From: Encephalitozoon hellem ATCC 50504
Taxonomy: Eukaryota > Microsporidia > Unikaryonidae
NCBI RefSeq assembly: GCF_000277815.2
Contig: NC_018469.1
Location: 115,950-179,949, forward strand
Length of the DNA stretch: 64,000 nucleotides
Direction of reading: 5' to 3'
Positions 26,639-35,205 of this stretch are shown one piece after another (position 1 is the first letter of the stretch; the number at the start of each line of letters is the position of its first letter). The notes under the pieces were generated by a model. It had not been told where the DNA came from. It saw only the letters and a list, made by a program, of their open reading frames with translations, and made no database searches. The translations under genes were made by a program, and so were the position numbers.

Positions 26639-27592
26639 ATGATAATAAGAATAGAAGAAAAATATGTAAGCAGCGCTGTGCAAGAGTGGTTTGATTGCCT
26701 AAAGTCTGATGAAGATATTCTGGAAGAAGATAGTAAAGAAAGTAGTAAACTGGTCGAATATAGAATAGAAATAAAGGAAGATGCTGAAGGAGGCTTTACT
26801 TGTATTTATGTGGACAAGCTTAATATAGCACACCAAGTGGCTCTGGACAAGCTTGAATATGCTCTTGTAAAGGTTATTGGGTCTCTCCTTGGATACGAAT
26901 CGACCACCCTTCATGGATTTACAGTAAAGGATTCCAGTGGAAAGAAAATGAAGCCAGCCATCCCAATATTCTTTAGAACAACTCTTGGAGTTCGGATTCC
27001 AGAGAAGTTGGAGTATTTGAAGGGCGGTTATACAGACCCACCGGAGATGGATGAAGGGATGATGATTCCATTTGCATCCACAAGCCCGATTATCAAGTCG
27101 TTGTTGGCCTCTGTGTCCCTGAGATTCTCATCAGAAAGCACAAGGGTTTTATTGACACTCTACAATGGATCTATGTTTATGATGCCGGACACAGCTGACA
27201 TAATCCCTATGATCCGTGGAATGCAGTCCAGGGAAAGCATGGGGTTGTTTCTCAAGCTCCTGAAAGGCTTCCCATTCAAGTTTGTAGAAACCTTCATAAG
27301 AGCATATCAGCAGCCCTCCTCGCCTGCGATCAACAAAGAACTGAGTAACTGCTTTTCGGAATTCCAAAACAATCTCACAAAGCCTCACATAAGATGTATA
27401 TATAAAATAGTGTCTAGTGCTCCTGTGTTCTTTGATGCCCGGGACAAGATCACTGAGAGGATTGAGAAGTTTTATATCTACAATGCAAAGGGATTCAAAA
27501 GAAAAAGAGGCCAATATCTCAAATGCAGAGAAGAGCTTTACATTGACAGAAATCCCATTGGATCATTGCTGAGATATTTCAAAGACCTCTGA
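26639..27592 (+). CDS. Unrecognised 317-residue protein
   Basis: I do not recognise this protein. It is 317 residues with no signal peptide or membrane span. The N-terminal 130 residues look mixed alpha/beta, with an acidic stretch (about 24-38, DEDILEEDSKESS). The middle has FRTTLGVRIPEKLEYLKGG and a conserved-looking loop of prolines and glycines. The C-terminal half is mainly helical and ends in a basic segment (about 283-317, KGFKRKRGQYLKC). The ATG sits directly after GGCCCC, so the start is well supported. It is divergent from TAF11 (33 bp between starts), and DIM1 follows on the same strand 33 bp after its stop. The basic end suggests nucleic-acid or ribosome contact, but no function is claimed. 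Confidence 0.8.
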   Translation: MIIRIEEKYVSSAVQEWFDCLKSDEDILEEDSKESSKLVEYRIEIKEDAEGGFTCIYVDKLNIAHQVALDKLEYALVKVIGSLLGYESTTLHGFTVKDSSGKKMKPAIPIFFRTTLGVRIPEKLEYLKGGYTDPPEMDEGMMIPFASTSPIIKSLLASVSLRFSSESTRVLLTLYNGSMFMMPDTADIIPMIRGMQSRESMGLFLKLLKGFPFKFVETFIRAYQQPSSPAINKELSNCFSEFQNNLTKPHIRCIYKIVSSAPVFFDARDKITERIEKFYIYNAKGFKRKRGQYLKCREELYIDRNPIGSLLRYFKDL

Positions 27593-27625
27593 AATTGCAA
27601 ACATAGCAAGTTTATACCTTGACCC

Positions 27626-28048
27626 ATGGTGGGTGCATTATATTCATTAGATGATGTAAATAGGGCGGTTGGAGACACGCTTTGCAGACTCGTGGTTATA
27701 AGATTTGGGGATAGCGATGATCCGATATGCATTCACGCGGACGCTGTTCTTGAAAGGGCAGCGCATTCTCTCTCTAACTATGTTGACATATACACTTGTG
27801 AAAGAAGTTCTGTTGAGGAGCTCGTGGATGTGATGAGGCTAGACTCACCCTTGAATATCATGTGCTTCTTCAATAGAAGACACATAAAGATAGACTGCTC
27901 GAGCGGCGATAATGATAAGATAAATTTCCTCGTGGACGATTCCGAGATGCTTGTGGAATTGTTCACTCTAGCCTATAAGGCAGGTGTGAGGGGAAAGGGG
28001 ATTATAAGGTCCCCGTTCAACATCAGGGAGCTGCAAGGAGAGCCGTAG
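27626..28048 (+). CDS. DIB1: U5 snRNP protein Dim1/Dib1 (thioredoxin-like)
   Basis: A 140-residue component of the U4/U6.U5 tri-snRNP, needed for spliceosome activation. The family is short and highly conserved (human 142 residues), and the match is close along the whole length: RLVVIRFGDSDDPICIHADAVL (human RVVVIRFGHDWDPTCMKMDEVL), VDIYTCE, NIMCFFNRRHIKIDCSSGDN (human VMFFFRNKHIMIDLGTGNN), NKINF, and KAGVRGKGIIRSP near the end. The fold is a thioredoxin without the active CxxC pair, as expected. The ATG follows TTGACCC directly. With the BBP gene it shows that a working spliceosome is kept. Confidence 0.93.
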   Translation: MVGALYSLDDVNRAVGDTLCRLVVIRFGDSDDPICIHADAVLERAAHSLSNYVDIYTCERSSVEELVDVMRLDSPLNIMCFFNRRHIKIDCSSGDNDKINFLVDDSEMLVELFTLAYKAGVRGKGIIRSPFNIRELQGEP

Positions 28049-28074
28049 TATACTGCATGTTTATTGGAAAAGTT

Positions 28075-28599
28075 TCAGAGGAGCGCTATGGAATAAATAA
28101 ATCCCTTGTCAAACCTTTTTGACGCTAGCGGAGGATCTGTTCTAAGCATCGAGTTGAGGATATCGACGCATCTATACCTTGAGATACCTGTATGCTTAAT
28201 GATTTCTTCCAGTGCAGCCCCATCTTTGTTCCCATAAAGAAATTTTGCTATTTTTGTAGCGTTAGTTCTAAACACCTTATTGGATGCCGTGCTGGACTCC
28301 ATTCTTCTCATAAACTCTTCAAAGCTTTCCTCTTTCCTCACTTTTGGCGGAGGAGCCACTACATCTTCTCTTGTGCTTTCCTTCTGTATGATTTTCCTAG
28401 ATGGAATTGCATTTGAAGAGGCTCTATCTGTTTCTAGGCTACTTTCCGGAATGTGAGATGTATATGCATCGAAAGCTGCCAATAATGCCTCTACCTTGTA
28501 ATTAAACTCTTTGATGTGTGCGCTGCTTTGGGCTACTGCTTCGATCTTTCTTTTGATCTCTTTCATCAGCTTCGAGACTTCCTTGAACTTCTCATCCAT
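28075..28599 (-). CDS. Unrecognised protein with possible C-terminal winged helix
   Basis: A 174-residue protein I cannot assign. The first 50 residues are a charged helix (EVSKLMKEIKRKIEAVAQ) likely to coil. A linker rich in S, P, E and K follows (about 52-95, APPPKVRKEES). The last 65 residues read as a winged-helix or similar small helical domain: NATKIAKFLYGNKDGAALEE, IIKHTGISRYRCVDILNSML, then a strand pair ending GFIYSIALL. A DNA-binding, kinetochore or replication role would fit such a plan, but no family signature was seen. The ATG has CCC directly upstream, so it is very probably a real gene. It is convergent with DIM1 (26 bp) and divergent from CND2. Confidence 0.75.
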   Translation of the reverse strand: MDEKFKEVSKLMKEIKRKIEAVAQSSAHIKEFNYKVEALLAAFDAYTSHIPESSLETDRASSNAIPSRKIIQKESTREDVVAPPPKVRKEESFEEFMRRMESSTASNKVFRTNATKIAKFLYGNKDGAALEEIIKHTGISRYRCVDILNSMLRTDPPLASKRFDKGFIYSIALL

Positions 28600-28679
28600 G
28601 GGATAAAGGCTATGATTGGCAATATTCTTTCACTCAAGCGGCATAATCTGGGGTGAAAACGTATCATATCCATGCCCCT

Positions 28680-30017
28680 ATGTCTGACGATCTGGGAGCC
28701 TGGCTCAAGGTTGCTGCTGAAAATAAAATTACTACGAAAAACACATGGAGATCTACCCTAATTGACCATTTTACAAACATAGACGAGTTTCGGGAAAAGC
28801 AAGGAATCAACTTCCAGAAAGCCAGCTGTACCCTGGATGGATGTGCTAAGGTTTATTCAACGCGTGTGGATGACGTTTCTGAAAATGCCATGAGGCTTTT
28901 AGAAGGATTTGGAAGGGAGGAAATTAAGAAGAAGCAAAACAGAAGGCAGAATAAGACGACGATCGAAAAAAACATTCTGAATCTCAATATCAAGGTGGGT
29001 ACTTTGAGGAAATCCGTTGATTCGAAGTTTCTATACTTGACATCATTGACGGAAAGTATCTTGATGGTTGAAGCGGCTGAAATTTCCTCTGACGGAGTGC
29101 TTAGAATGTCTTCTTCCAAAGATAGGAAAGCCATGATTATAGATGATCTCAAACTTGCGATAAGCTTTCCAAAAGGACTTCTTGTTTCTCCTAGCATAAG
29201 TGAAGATAAGGAAATAGAGAAAATAATCATAGAACCTGTAGCATATAATGAAGAAGAAAGCGTCAAGGGATCTGCTGGGCTTGAGGTTGATCAAAACCTC
29301 GACTTTTCAGAGATCCCTCCATTAAACGATACTCAGAATTTTGGCTACAGGGAGGAAGTTCCGTTCTCTCATCTTAAAGGATGGGCCGGGCCAAGCCACT
29401 GGAAGGTACAGGCCAGAAAGGGAAGAACTGGCGTCCAAAAGCCAAAGGAGGCCTCTTTTTTGGACTTTACCGAGATTATTGACCATGAAGGCATAGCAGA
29501 ACCTGGGAATACTCTTTTTGAGCCATCCTTTATAGTGGAGCGCAGAGAAAACCATCATATATTGCCTCAAGACTTTAGATTGGAAGTAGAAGATTTATAT
29601 AAGTACTTGATAAGAGACGGGACATTCCGTAGAGGTCAGAGTTGTGTGGATGAGGAACCAGTAGACTACTCTCCCCCGTCCTGTGTTATTGAGGAGCCTG
29701 AGGATGAGTTTGTAGCTGACATTCCTTCACAGGGAAGCCAAAGGAACCTTATTCCATTCAGAAAGGCACCCAAAAAAGTCAACATCAAGAAACTGAAGGA
29801 TAATGTATTTGACTCTGTTATGAAGGGAAACACTACCCTGCTTTCTATATTTGAAAGTGTGCCTAAAATATATGGGGATGAAGAATCTAAAGACATTTCT
29901 ATGCATCTTTGCTTTATTTCCCTTCTTCATCTTGCTAATGAGAAGAACATTCATCTTAAAGACCTAGGAAACGATGTGGAAGTGTGCATCCAACCAGGTG
30001 TGAAAGCCCCGGGATAA
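28680..30017 (+). CDS. BRN1: Condensin complex subunit 2 (Cnd2/Brn1/barren kleisin)
   Basis: A 445-residue kleisin that closes the condensin ring by joining the SMC heads and recruiting the HEAT subunits. The N-terminal block KITTKNTWRSTLIDHF, then FQKASCTLDGCAKVYSTRVD and LLEGFG, matches barren proteins (NAFGLKLIDYM, TLDASTKIYAVRVD). The middle carries GWAGPSHWKVQ, the barren WAGPEHW signature, followed by KEASFLDF. The C-terminal winged-helix region ends with LANEKNIHLKD. Yeast Brn1 has 754 residues. The frame opens at GTG 28653; ATG 28680 with GCCCCT before it was used. The stop is only 10 bp from that of the convergent PMT gene. Confidence 0.9.
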   Translation: MSDDLGAWLKVAAENKITTKNTWRSTLIDHFTNIDEFREKQGINFQKASCTLDGCAKVYSTRVDDVSENAMRLLEGFGREEIKKKQNRRQNKTTIEKNILNLNIKVGTLRKSVDSKFLYLTSLTESILMVEAAEISSDGVLRMSSSKDRKAMIIDDLKLAISFPKGLLVSPSISEDKEIEKIIIEPVAYNEEESVKGSAGLEVDQNLDFSEIPPLNDTQNFGYREEVPFSHLKGWAGPSHWKVQARKGRTGVQKPKEASFLDFTEIIDHEGIAEPGNTLFEPSFIVERRENHHILPQDFRLEVEDLYKYLIRDGTFRRGQSCVDEEPVDYSPPSCVIEEPEDEFVADIPSQGSQRNLIPFRKAPKKVNIKKLKDNVFDSVMKGNTTLLSIFESVPKIYGDEESKDISMHLCFISLLHLANEKNIHLKDLGNDVEVCIQPGVKAPG

Positions 30018-30027
30018 GCCCATCTTA

Positions 30028-32037
30028 TCACCCCTTCTCTATGAAATCCCAGGTAGGAACCATGCTGATTCTCCTAAGAAATGATGTTTCTTCCTTAAAC
30101 CCGTATGTCAGACTTGAATATAGGAAAAAGGATATAATCACCGCAGACATGAACACGACAACAAACCTGAACTTAACGAACTTCATAATATAGCACAATG
30201 AAAATAATGCGAAAAACAAAGCGGGGTAGTAGTGGTGGAAATACAGTACTCTTTTGACAAAGAAGAATGGAATATAGTGCAGAAACCATCCACAGCACGA
30301 CAAAAAGACCATATAACCCTCACTCTTTAGGAAGGTCAGTGGCTTTCCCCTTCTCTTGCGGCTGATGACCCTAGAAAGAAGAATAAGGGGAGAAAGGATT
30401 ATGCAGATACCTGAAGAGTACCATATAAGCGGGTTTCCAAACATATAGAACTTCTCATTCTGCCCGTCCCATGCAGTCATTCTCAGCCCTCGTCTGAGGG
30501 TAAACCACTCATGTGGCCTTGAAACTATTCTTTCTGGCTCAAGGTCCTCATCCTGGACGAAGGAGGCATTTGTGATAAACATGGTCTTGTTGTGTTCTAT
30601 GAACTTTTTGATAAACGGGTATTCTGCAATCTCTTTGTATATAGGGTTTCTTTCCTCATCAAGCTTGTTAGTAACGTTTTCTTCGACATTCCAAAGGGAG
30701 GCCTTGTCTTTTTTCGTAGTACAGACAACCTCTCCCTGCTCAAACCCCCAAGAGGGATACTTCTTCGATGAAGGCCTAAGGTAGCAATTGTGTTTGATGT
30801 TTAACAACCTAAACTTGGTTGTAAGGGTCTTCATTCGGTCTTCTTTCTTTAGAGAGTCGTTCACTATTTCGACCTTAAACAAGTTTGTATCGGAGAGATG
30901 GCTCCCAGAAGACTCTGCTCTCAATCCGCTTGAGATAAGAGAGTGATTGCCAGGGACATCCAAGTACTTTCTTGTTTCCATATGCAATAGGACCACGGTA
31001 TCACCAGACTCTATAAAGTCTGCATCTTCAAGGTCGTCCGTCACCTTCTGGAATACCCATCCGTTATTCTCGTCTTTGTGGTGATAGATGGTTACCTGGT
31101 TGTTTTCTCCATCTGGATATTTATGGTCGTGGGAATGAAGATATCCTCCACCTACTTTGGATGCTTTGATGGTTATCTTTGTTCCAAATAGCGGGTACTT
31201 TCTATTATTGCTGATGTCGCTTCCCTTGAGTGTGGCCTGGAAAAGTGAGCTCATATGCCCATCATCACTGCTACTTCTATTAACTATCGCAAAATGAATG
31301 TAGAACAGAAAAACATACAAAAATGAGGGAATGCCAATTAGGAAGAATGCTTTTACAAGGAACAGCTTCGCAAAGGCAAGAATGCTTTCCTTAGAAGTTA
31401 CGTTGCACCATAGACGATATATGGTAAATGTTCCAACCAGGCTCATTGTCAAAAAACCTATCCATTTGATGCTCATAACACAGCCTAGAGTTATGCCCAG
31501 AAAAAAAATGGAGGGGAGGTCTACTCTTTTCTTCGATCTAAAATACATTCTTGTCATAAAGTATGCAACGGCTGCTGTAAATGTCAAGAGATGGGAATCC
31601 AAAAGTATGAGCCTTCCGATGGATGTGAATCCATTCTCAAATATGAACATTAGAGACAGAACGGCCCTACGCCTATATGAATATCCCATCTCCCTGAGCA
31701 TGAGATATCCAAAAACAGGCGTAAAAGATGCTATGACTGAGTGGAACCTTCGCATTCCTGAATAATCAAACCCTTGGGGAAATTTCTCTCCAGATTTGAA
31801 CTCAAAGTCCAATGGCTGGTTGAAGAGATATCCTCCAAGCGAGGTCAATATCTTCCCTAGAGGAGGATGAACGTCGAAGTAGAACTTCCTAGACAAGTAT
31901 TTTTCCGAAAATTTGCCGAAGTGTGCCTCATCCCAAATAACAAAGTTCCCGTTTTCTATCTTGTAGGTTTTTATGATTACACTCAGTGCAAATATCAGGA
32001 GGGTTGTGGACACATCGAGATACTTCACTTTTGGCAT
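30028..32037 (-). CDS. PMT: Dolichyl-phosphate-mannose protein O-mannosyltransferase
   Basis: A 669-residue ER membrane enzyme (GT39) that transfers mannose from dolichyl-phosphate to Ser/Thr of secreted proteins. The luminal loop after the first membrane span holds WDEAHFGKF (family: DEVHFG, with the key acidic residues) and FDVHPPLGK. Several membrane segments follow, then a luminal MIR region at about 290-460 with three repeats (for example GGGYLHSHDHKYPDGENNQV), then more spans and a short C-terminus. The motif GNPLIWYSSG is the PMT signature after the MIR domain. In microsporidia the modified proteins are thought to include spore wall and polar tube proteins. PMT subfamily not decided. 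Confidence 0.92.
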   Translation of the reverse strand: MPKVKYLDVSTTLLIFALSVIIKTYKIENGNFVIWDEAHFGKFSEKYLSRKFYFDVHPPLGKILTSLGGYLFNQPLDFEFKSGEKFPQGFDYSGMRRFHSVIASFTPVFGYLMLREMGYSYRRRAVLSLMFIFENGFTSIGRLILLDSHLLTFTAAVAYFMTRMYFRSKKRVDLPSIFFLGITLGCVMSIKWIGFLTMSLVGTFTIYRLWCNVTSKESILAFAKLFLVKAFFLIGIPSFLYVFLFYIHFAIVNRSSSDDGHMSSLFQATLKGSDISNNRKYPLFGTKITIKASKVGGGYLHSHDHKYPDGENNQVTIYHHKDENNGWVFQKVTDDLEDADFIESGDTVVLLHMETRKYLDVPGNHSLISSGLRAESSGSHLSDTNLFKVEIVNDSLKKEDRMKTLTTKFRLLNIKHNCYLRPSSKKYPSWGFEQGEVVCTTKKDKASLWNVEENVTNKLDEERNPIYKEIAEYPFIKKFIEHNKTMFITNASFVQDEDLEPERIVSRPHEWFTLRRGLRMTAWDGQNEKFYMFGNPLIWYSSGICIILSPLILLSRVISRKRRGKPLTFLKSEGYMVFLSCCGWFLHYIPFFFVKRVLYFHHYYPALFFALFSLCYIMKFVKFRFVVVFMSAVIISFFLYSSLTYGFKEETSFLRRISMVPTWDFIEKG

Positions 32038-32104
32038 CGTATTTGCATCCTGATTCGCTTTTAAGTCACACCTGAAACACGTTTCAACTATCGATCACAT
32101 TACT

Positions 32105-32986
32105 TTAATTATCATTAGAAGGATCTCCCCTGGAGGCATAAAATCTCTCCACCCTTTCTGCAATAAAGTCTCTGATGCCTCTTTCGTTAATTGTATGAAA
32201 CACGTCCCTCTCTAAGGCTTTCCTGTCAAATTCAAGGATATTGTCTTTGTACTTTACAAACAAGTTGAATAGAACCACTTCGTTGTAGAACGGATGATCT
32301 ATCCCACATGCTTTTACTTCGTTATTTAGCCTATTCCAGAGAATCGGGTCAAGCATTTTGCCATACTCTCTATCCATTTCACCCAGTGGGAAGATCCCTT
32401 TACTTCTAATGCAAAAATCATGATGGACCTTAAGGGCAAAGTCTACCTCCTTGGGAATTCCCTTCTCATTCTTAAGGATATCACATACAATTTTTCGTTC
32501 GTCTGCCCCATTCTTTTCGCCAGTACAGGCTTTAAGCGTATTCATTATTTTTCTTTTAAGAGTCGTCTCTGAATCGTGATATACGTCGGAATTGAGGATG
32601 CTCGCCAATTTGTCATATCCATAAATATCCCTTGCGGCTATGTATCTCCATGCTGCTTTCTTCCCTCTAATGGCATTCTCGATTATTTGTTTTTCTTTGC
32701 TTCCGCGAATAATGGGCCTGTACTTTCCCTTAGTTACAAGAGACACATACAGCTTCAGATTCTCTTTTGGATTTCCTTTGCTTCTCAAAACCAATCTGGG
32801 ATTTGAAGCAACCCTTTCCACATAAGTTCTTTTTCTCATGGCATTTGGGTGAAGAAATACATGGTCTTTATCTGTGAATTCTATTTTGATAGCTGAAAAG
32901 GTAGCTTTGTTTCCCACTAGCATATGTCCCTCATACAGGCAAACAGAAACCTTTCTTGAAAAGAAAATCCCGTAGTCAAAAATCAT
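32105..32986 (-). CDS. Unrecognised 293-residue protein
   Basis: I do not recognise this gene. The N-terminal 60 residues look like beta strands (VSVCLYEGHMLVGNKATFSA, IKIEFTDKDHVFL). Basic segments follow (MRKRTYVERV, then SKEKQIIENAIRGKKAAWRY). The rest is mainly helical and ends with many charged residues. No signal peptide or membrane span is present. The start is well supported: AACCCTAGTAA stands before the ATG. Neighbours are PMT (convergent with nothing shared) and the BRCT protein on the same strand, 42 bp upstream. A nuclear or RNA-related role would fit the charge pattern but is not shown. Confidence 0.75.
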   Translation of the reverse strand: MIFDYGIFFSRKVSVCLYEGHMLVGNKATFSAIKIEFTDKDHVFLHPNAMRKRTYVERVASNPRLVLRSKGNPKENLKLYVSLVTKGKYRPIIRGSKEKQIIENAIRGKKAAWRYIAARDIYGYDKLASILNSDVYHDSETTLKRKIMNTLKACTGEKNGADERKIVCDILKNEKGIPKEVDFALKVHHDFCIRSKGIFPLGEMDREYGKMLDPILWNRLNNEVKACGIDHPFYNEVVLFNLFVKYKDNILEFDRKALERDVFHTINERGIRDFIAERVERFYASRGDPSNDN

Positions 32987-33028
32987 TTACTAGGGTTAGT
33001 TGGAAAATCAAAAACCCTGTGTCAAAGA

Positions 33029-34684
33029 TTACCTGAACAAATGTGAAAATATATAATCGGTGCTGTATTTCTTTTCTACTGGCACCTCTTCTTTATAAGT
33101 TTTGGATACAAAACAATGTGTGTACTCACTTCCTTCAGTAACACATCCTCCTCCATTTTCAATAACTCTCGCATAACTCTCCTTCTTCTGGTCCTCACAG
33201 TATAGTTTGACCACCCATCTATGGAATGCCGGCTTCCCACTGGATGTTACTCTTTCCCTCCACTTTCGGATAGAAGCTGCAACCCTTCTTTCCTTCTCAG
33301 GAACATTTTCATCTGCAGTCCATTCGTATTTACTGAAGTCGAAATCTAAAGAATTATCAAACTTGTCTATAAAGTCCGGCCTAAGAATCCATCCGCCATT
33401 ACACAAGCACGACAAAAACTTCTCAGAAGTGCATATGGTCTCCATAATGAGGTGGGTGCATTTCTCATATCTGTCGGTGTCACTGTATTTTATATTTAGG
33501 CTTTCGAGTTTTTCAATCGCCTTCTTTTTTAGAAGTGGGGATAATCCGGTAAACTGAAACAGGATAGGCTTAGACACCTTCAACTTTTTGGAAATCTCGT
33601 TTCTTCTACTTTCTATGAAGAAGTTTGATGCATCTATTCCAACGCTGTACTTGTCTTCGCTCACACGCCTCAGAAGATGCAAGCATTGGTCAACCCATGA
33701 AGAAAGTACAACCTTGCAAGGCATGCGTCTATCCTCTCTGTATCCTTTCCTGTCTTTTATTATCAAGTGAGTACAACTCGCATCAACATCCTCCTTGACA
33801 ATTGCACCCAAAGCTCTCAGCTTATTAAACATCTCTGTCCTGCATTCTTTAAGGCTTGCATCAATACAACATATGGCTTCGTTCAGAACAGGCCTTCTTC
33901 GGCCAAAATGAACCTTGTATGATCCAGGAAGTAGAACAGCCCCGGCCTCAATACAATCAAACACATATTGGTAATGGAAAACCTTGCCATCATGCCTCTC
34001 AAAGTTGCCATAAGACTGCGTCATCACAAAATCAACGTCTCGATCAATAGAAGACACTCTGGTTCCGCCGTTCGATATAATCAGCCTTCGGAGACGATTA
34101 AAAAGAACCTTTGGAAGCTTGGGATCAAGAAAAAACACCTTCTCATTAAACACAGATCCGCTGGCCTTCTCTATAGCCTTGAAGCAAGGATCCTTTCTGT
34201 ACATGCTGTAGTCATTTCCAAAGATACACTTTGAGGTGACTATTGGGATTCCGTATTTCTTGCAGAACATCGTCTTATCATTCGACTTAGAATCGGTTAT
34301 AAGGAAGTCCGTCCACACAGTGAGATTCTGGGTGAAGGATGCACCAAGCAAGCAGTGGTAGTTGACAAGAGAATCATTAGAAACCTCAGAAACCGTAAAA
34401 CTACATCCCTCAAGTGGCATCATTTCATATTTTTTTGTGCTCTCATCTGTGTCGTACAGCCACTTGATATGAAGAATCTTTATGTTCCACTTCAATGCCT
34501 GAATGTATTTTTCTGTCATCATTGCCTTGTAAGAAATCAGATAGTTTGTGGTGATCGACAGAGTGTCTTCAAGAACTACATGCTTTGGAAGCTGGGTTTT
34601 TATCAACTCTTGCTCCTCTTTTGAAATCCCTGTCGTACACACAAACACACTTGGCTTGAATGTGCTTTGAATTTCAAAATCCAT
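33029..34684 (-). CDS. Multi-BRCT DNA damage protein, Rtt107/Brc1/PTIP-like
   Basis: A 551-residue protein that is almost entirely BRCT repeats. I count six by eye: about 10-75 (KPSVFVCTTG to ILHIKWLYD), 90-155, 180-255, 265-340 (ICCIDASLKE to SSWVDQCL), 370-445 (KPILFQFTGL to WILRPDFID) and 490-545. Each has a closing Trp or similar. The fifth contains THLIMETICTSEKFLSCL, like the T-x-KFL motif that in MDC1, PTIP, Brc1 and Rtt107 helps bind phosphorylated H2A tails, so I favour that group. Dpb11/TopBP1 is the main alternative. Both act with Mec1, whose gene is also here. The frame opens at TTG 34750; ATG 34684 was used. Confidence 0.7.
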   Translation of the reverse strand: MDFEIQSTFKPSVFVCTTGISKEEQELIKTQLPKHVVLEDTLSITTNYLISYKAMMTEKYIQALKWNIKILHIKWLYDTDESTKKYEMMPLEGCSFTVSEVSNDSLVNYHCLLGASFTQNLTVWTDFLITDSKSNDKTMFCKKYGIPIVTSKCIFGNDYSMYRKDPCFKAIEKASGSVFNEKVFFLDPKLPKVLFNRLRRLIISNGGTRVSSIDRDVDFVMTQSYGNFERHDGKVFHYQYVFDCIEAGAVLLPGSYKVHFGRRRPVLNEAICCIDASLKECRTEMFNKLRALGAIVKEDVDASCTHLIIKDRKGYREDRRMPCKVVLSSWVDQCLHLLRRVSEDKYSVGIDASNFFIESRRNEISKKLKVSKPILFQFTGLSPLLKKKAIEKLESLNIKYSDTDRYEKCTHLIMETICTSEKFLSCLCNGGWILRPDFIDKFDNSLDFDFSKYEWTADENVPEKERRVAASIRKWRERVTSSGKPAFHRWVVKLYCEDQKKESYARVIENGGGCVTEGSEYTHCFVSKTYKEEVPVEKKYSTDYIFSHLFR

Positions 34685-34761
34685 TCTTTGGCCCGAGGTC
34701 TCTCCGACAATATATACCTCAAAGGAAGTTCTTTTGCCACTACAAAACAACAGAAAAAGAT

Positions 34762-35079
34762 TTATTTCAGATCTGCTCCAGAAACATGCTTCACCAAAGC
34801 AGAGACAATATCCTCTCTGTTTCTAATGTTCCTGAGTTCCTTGATTTTCATCTCAAGCTCAGACTTCAGCTTTTTGTCAACAATCTTTATGTACTCCTCG
34901 ACCTCCTTTTCTAGAAGAAGAAGCTTGCTCTCATTCTCTTTCTTAAGGCCCTCTACCATCAGCCTTGCATCGCTTCTTGCCTGATTCCGCATCTCCTCCA
35001 GCTCTCTGCGAGCTACCTCCAGCCTTTCCTTGGCTTCATTTTCACATTGTACAAGCCTTTTAATACTTTCAACAGACAT
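34762..35079 (-). CDS. VMA10: V-ATPase subunit G (Vma10)
   Basis: A 105-residue peripheral-stalk subunit of the vacuolar proton pump. The first half follows the subunit G pattern: IKRLVQCENEAKERLEVARR, then EEMRNQARSDARLMVEGLKK, a single long amphipathic helix, as in Vma10 (IQQLLAAEKRAAEKV). The second half remains helical and pairs with subunit E. Family proteins have about 115 residues, so the length fits. The ATG has GGGGT directly before it. The gene lies on the same strand as, and upstream of, the BRCT gene with 77 bp between them. Confidence 0.85.
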   Translation of the reverse strand: MSVESIKRLVQCENEAKERLEVARRELEEMRNQARSDARLMVEGLKKENESKLLLLEKEVEEYIKIVDKKLKSELEMKIKELRNIRNREDIVSALVKHVSGADLK

Positions 35080-35205
35080 ACCCCTGTGTTGGGCGCGTTG
35101 CTGGCCTTTTATAAGCTCGAGTGTTCAAACTCAACACAAAGCAAATATGTTTATTTGTACCAAATAGACAAACATTTTCATCTAACATTTATTCGAGAGT
35201 CCTTT

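Noticed and set aside
33029..34684. Assignment of the BRCT protein to DNA ligase IV or Rad9/Crb2
   Set aside because: There is no ligase domain and no Tudor domain, and six BRCT repeats fit Rtt107/Brc1/PTIP or TopBP1 better.
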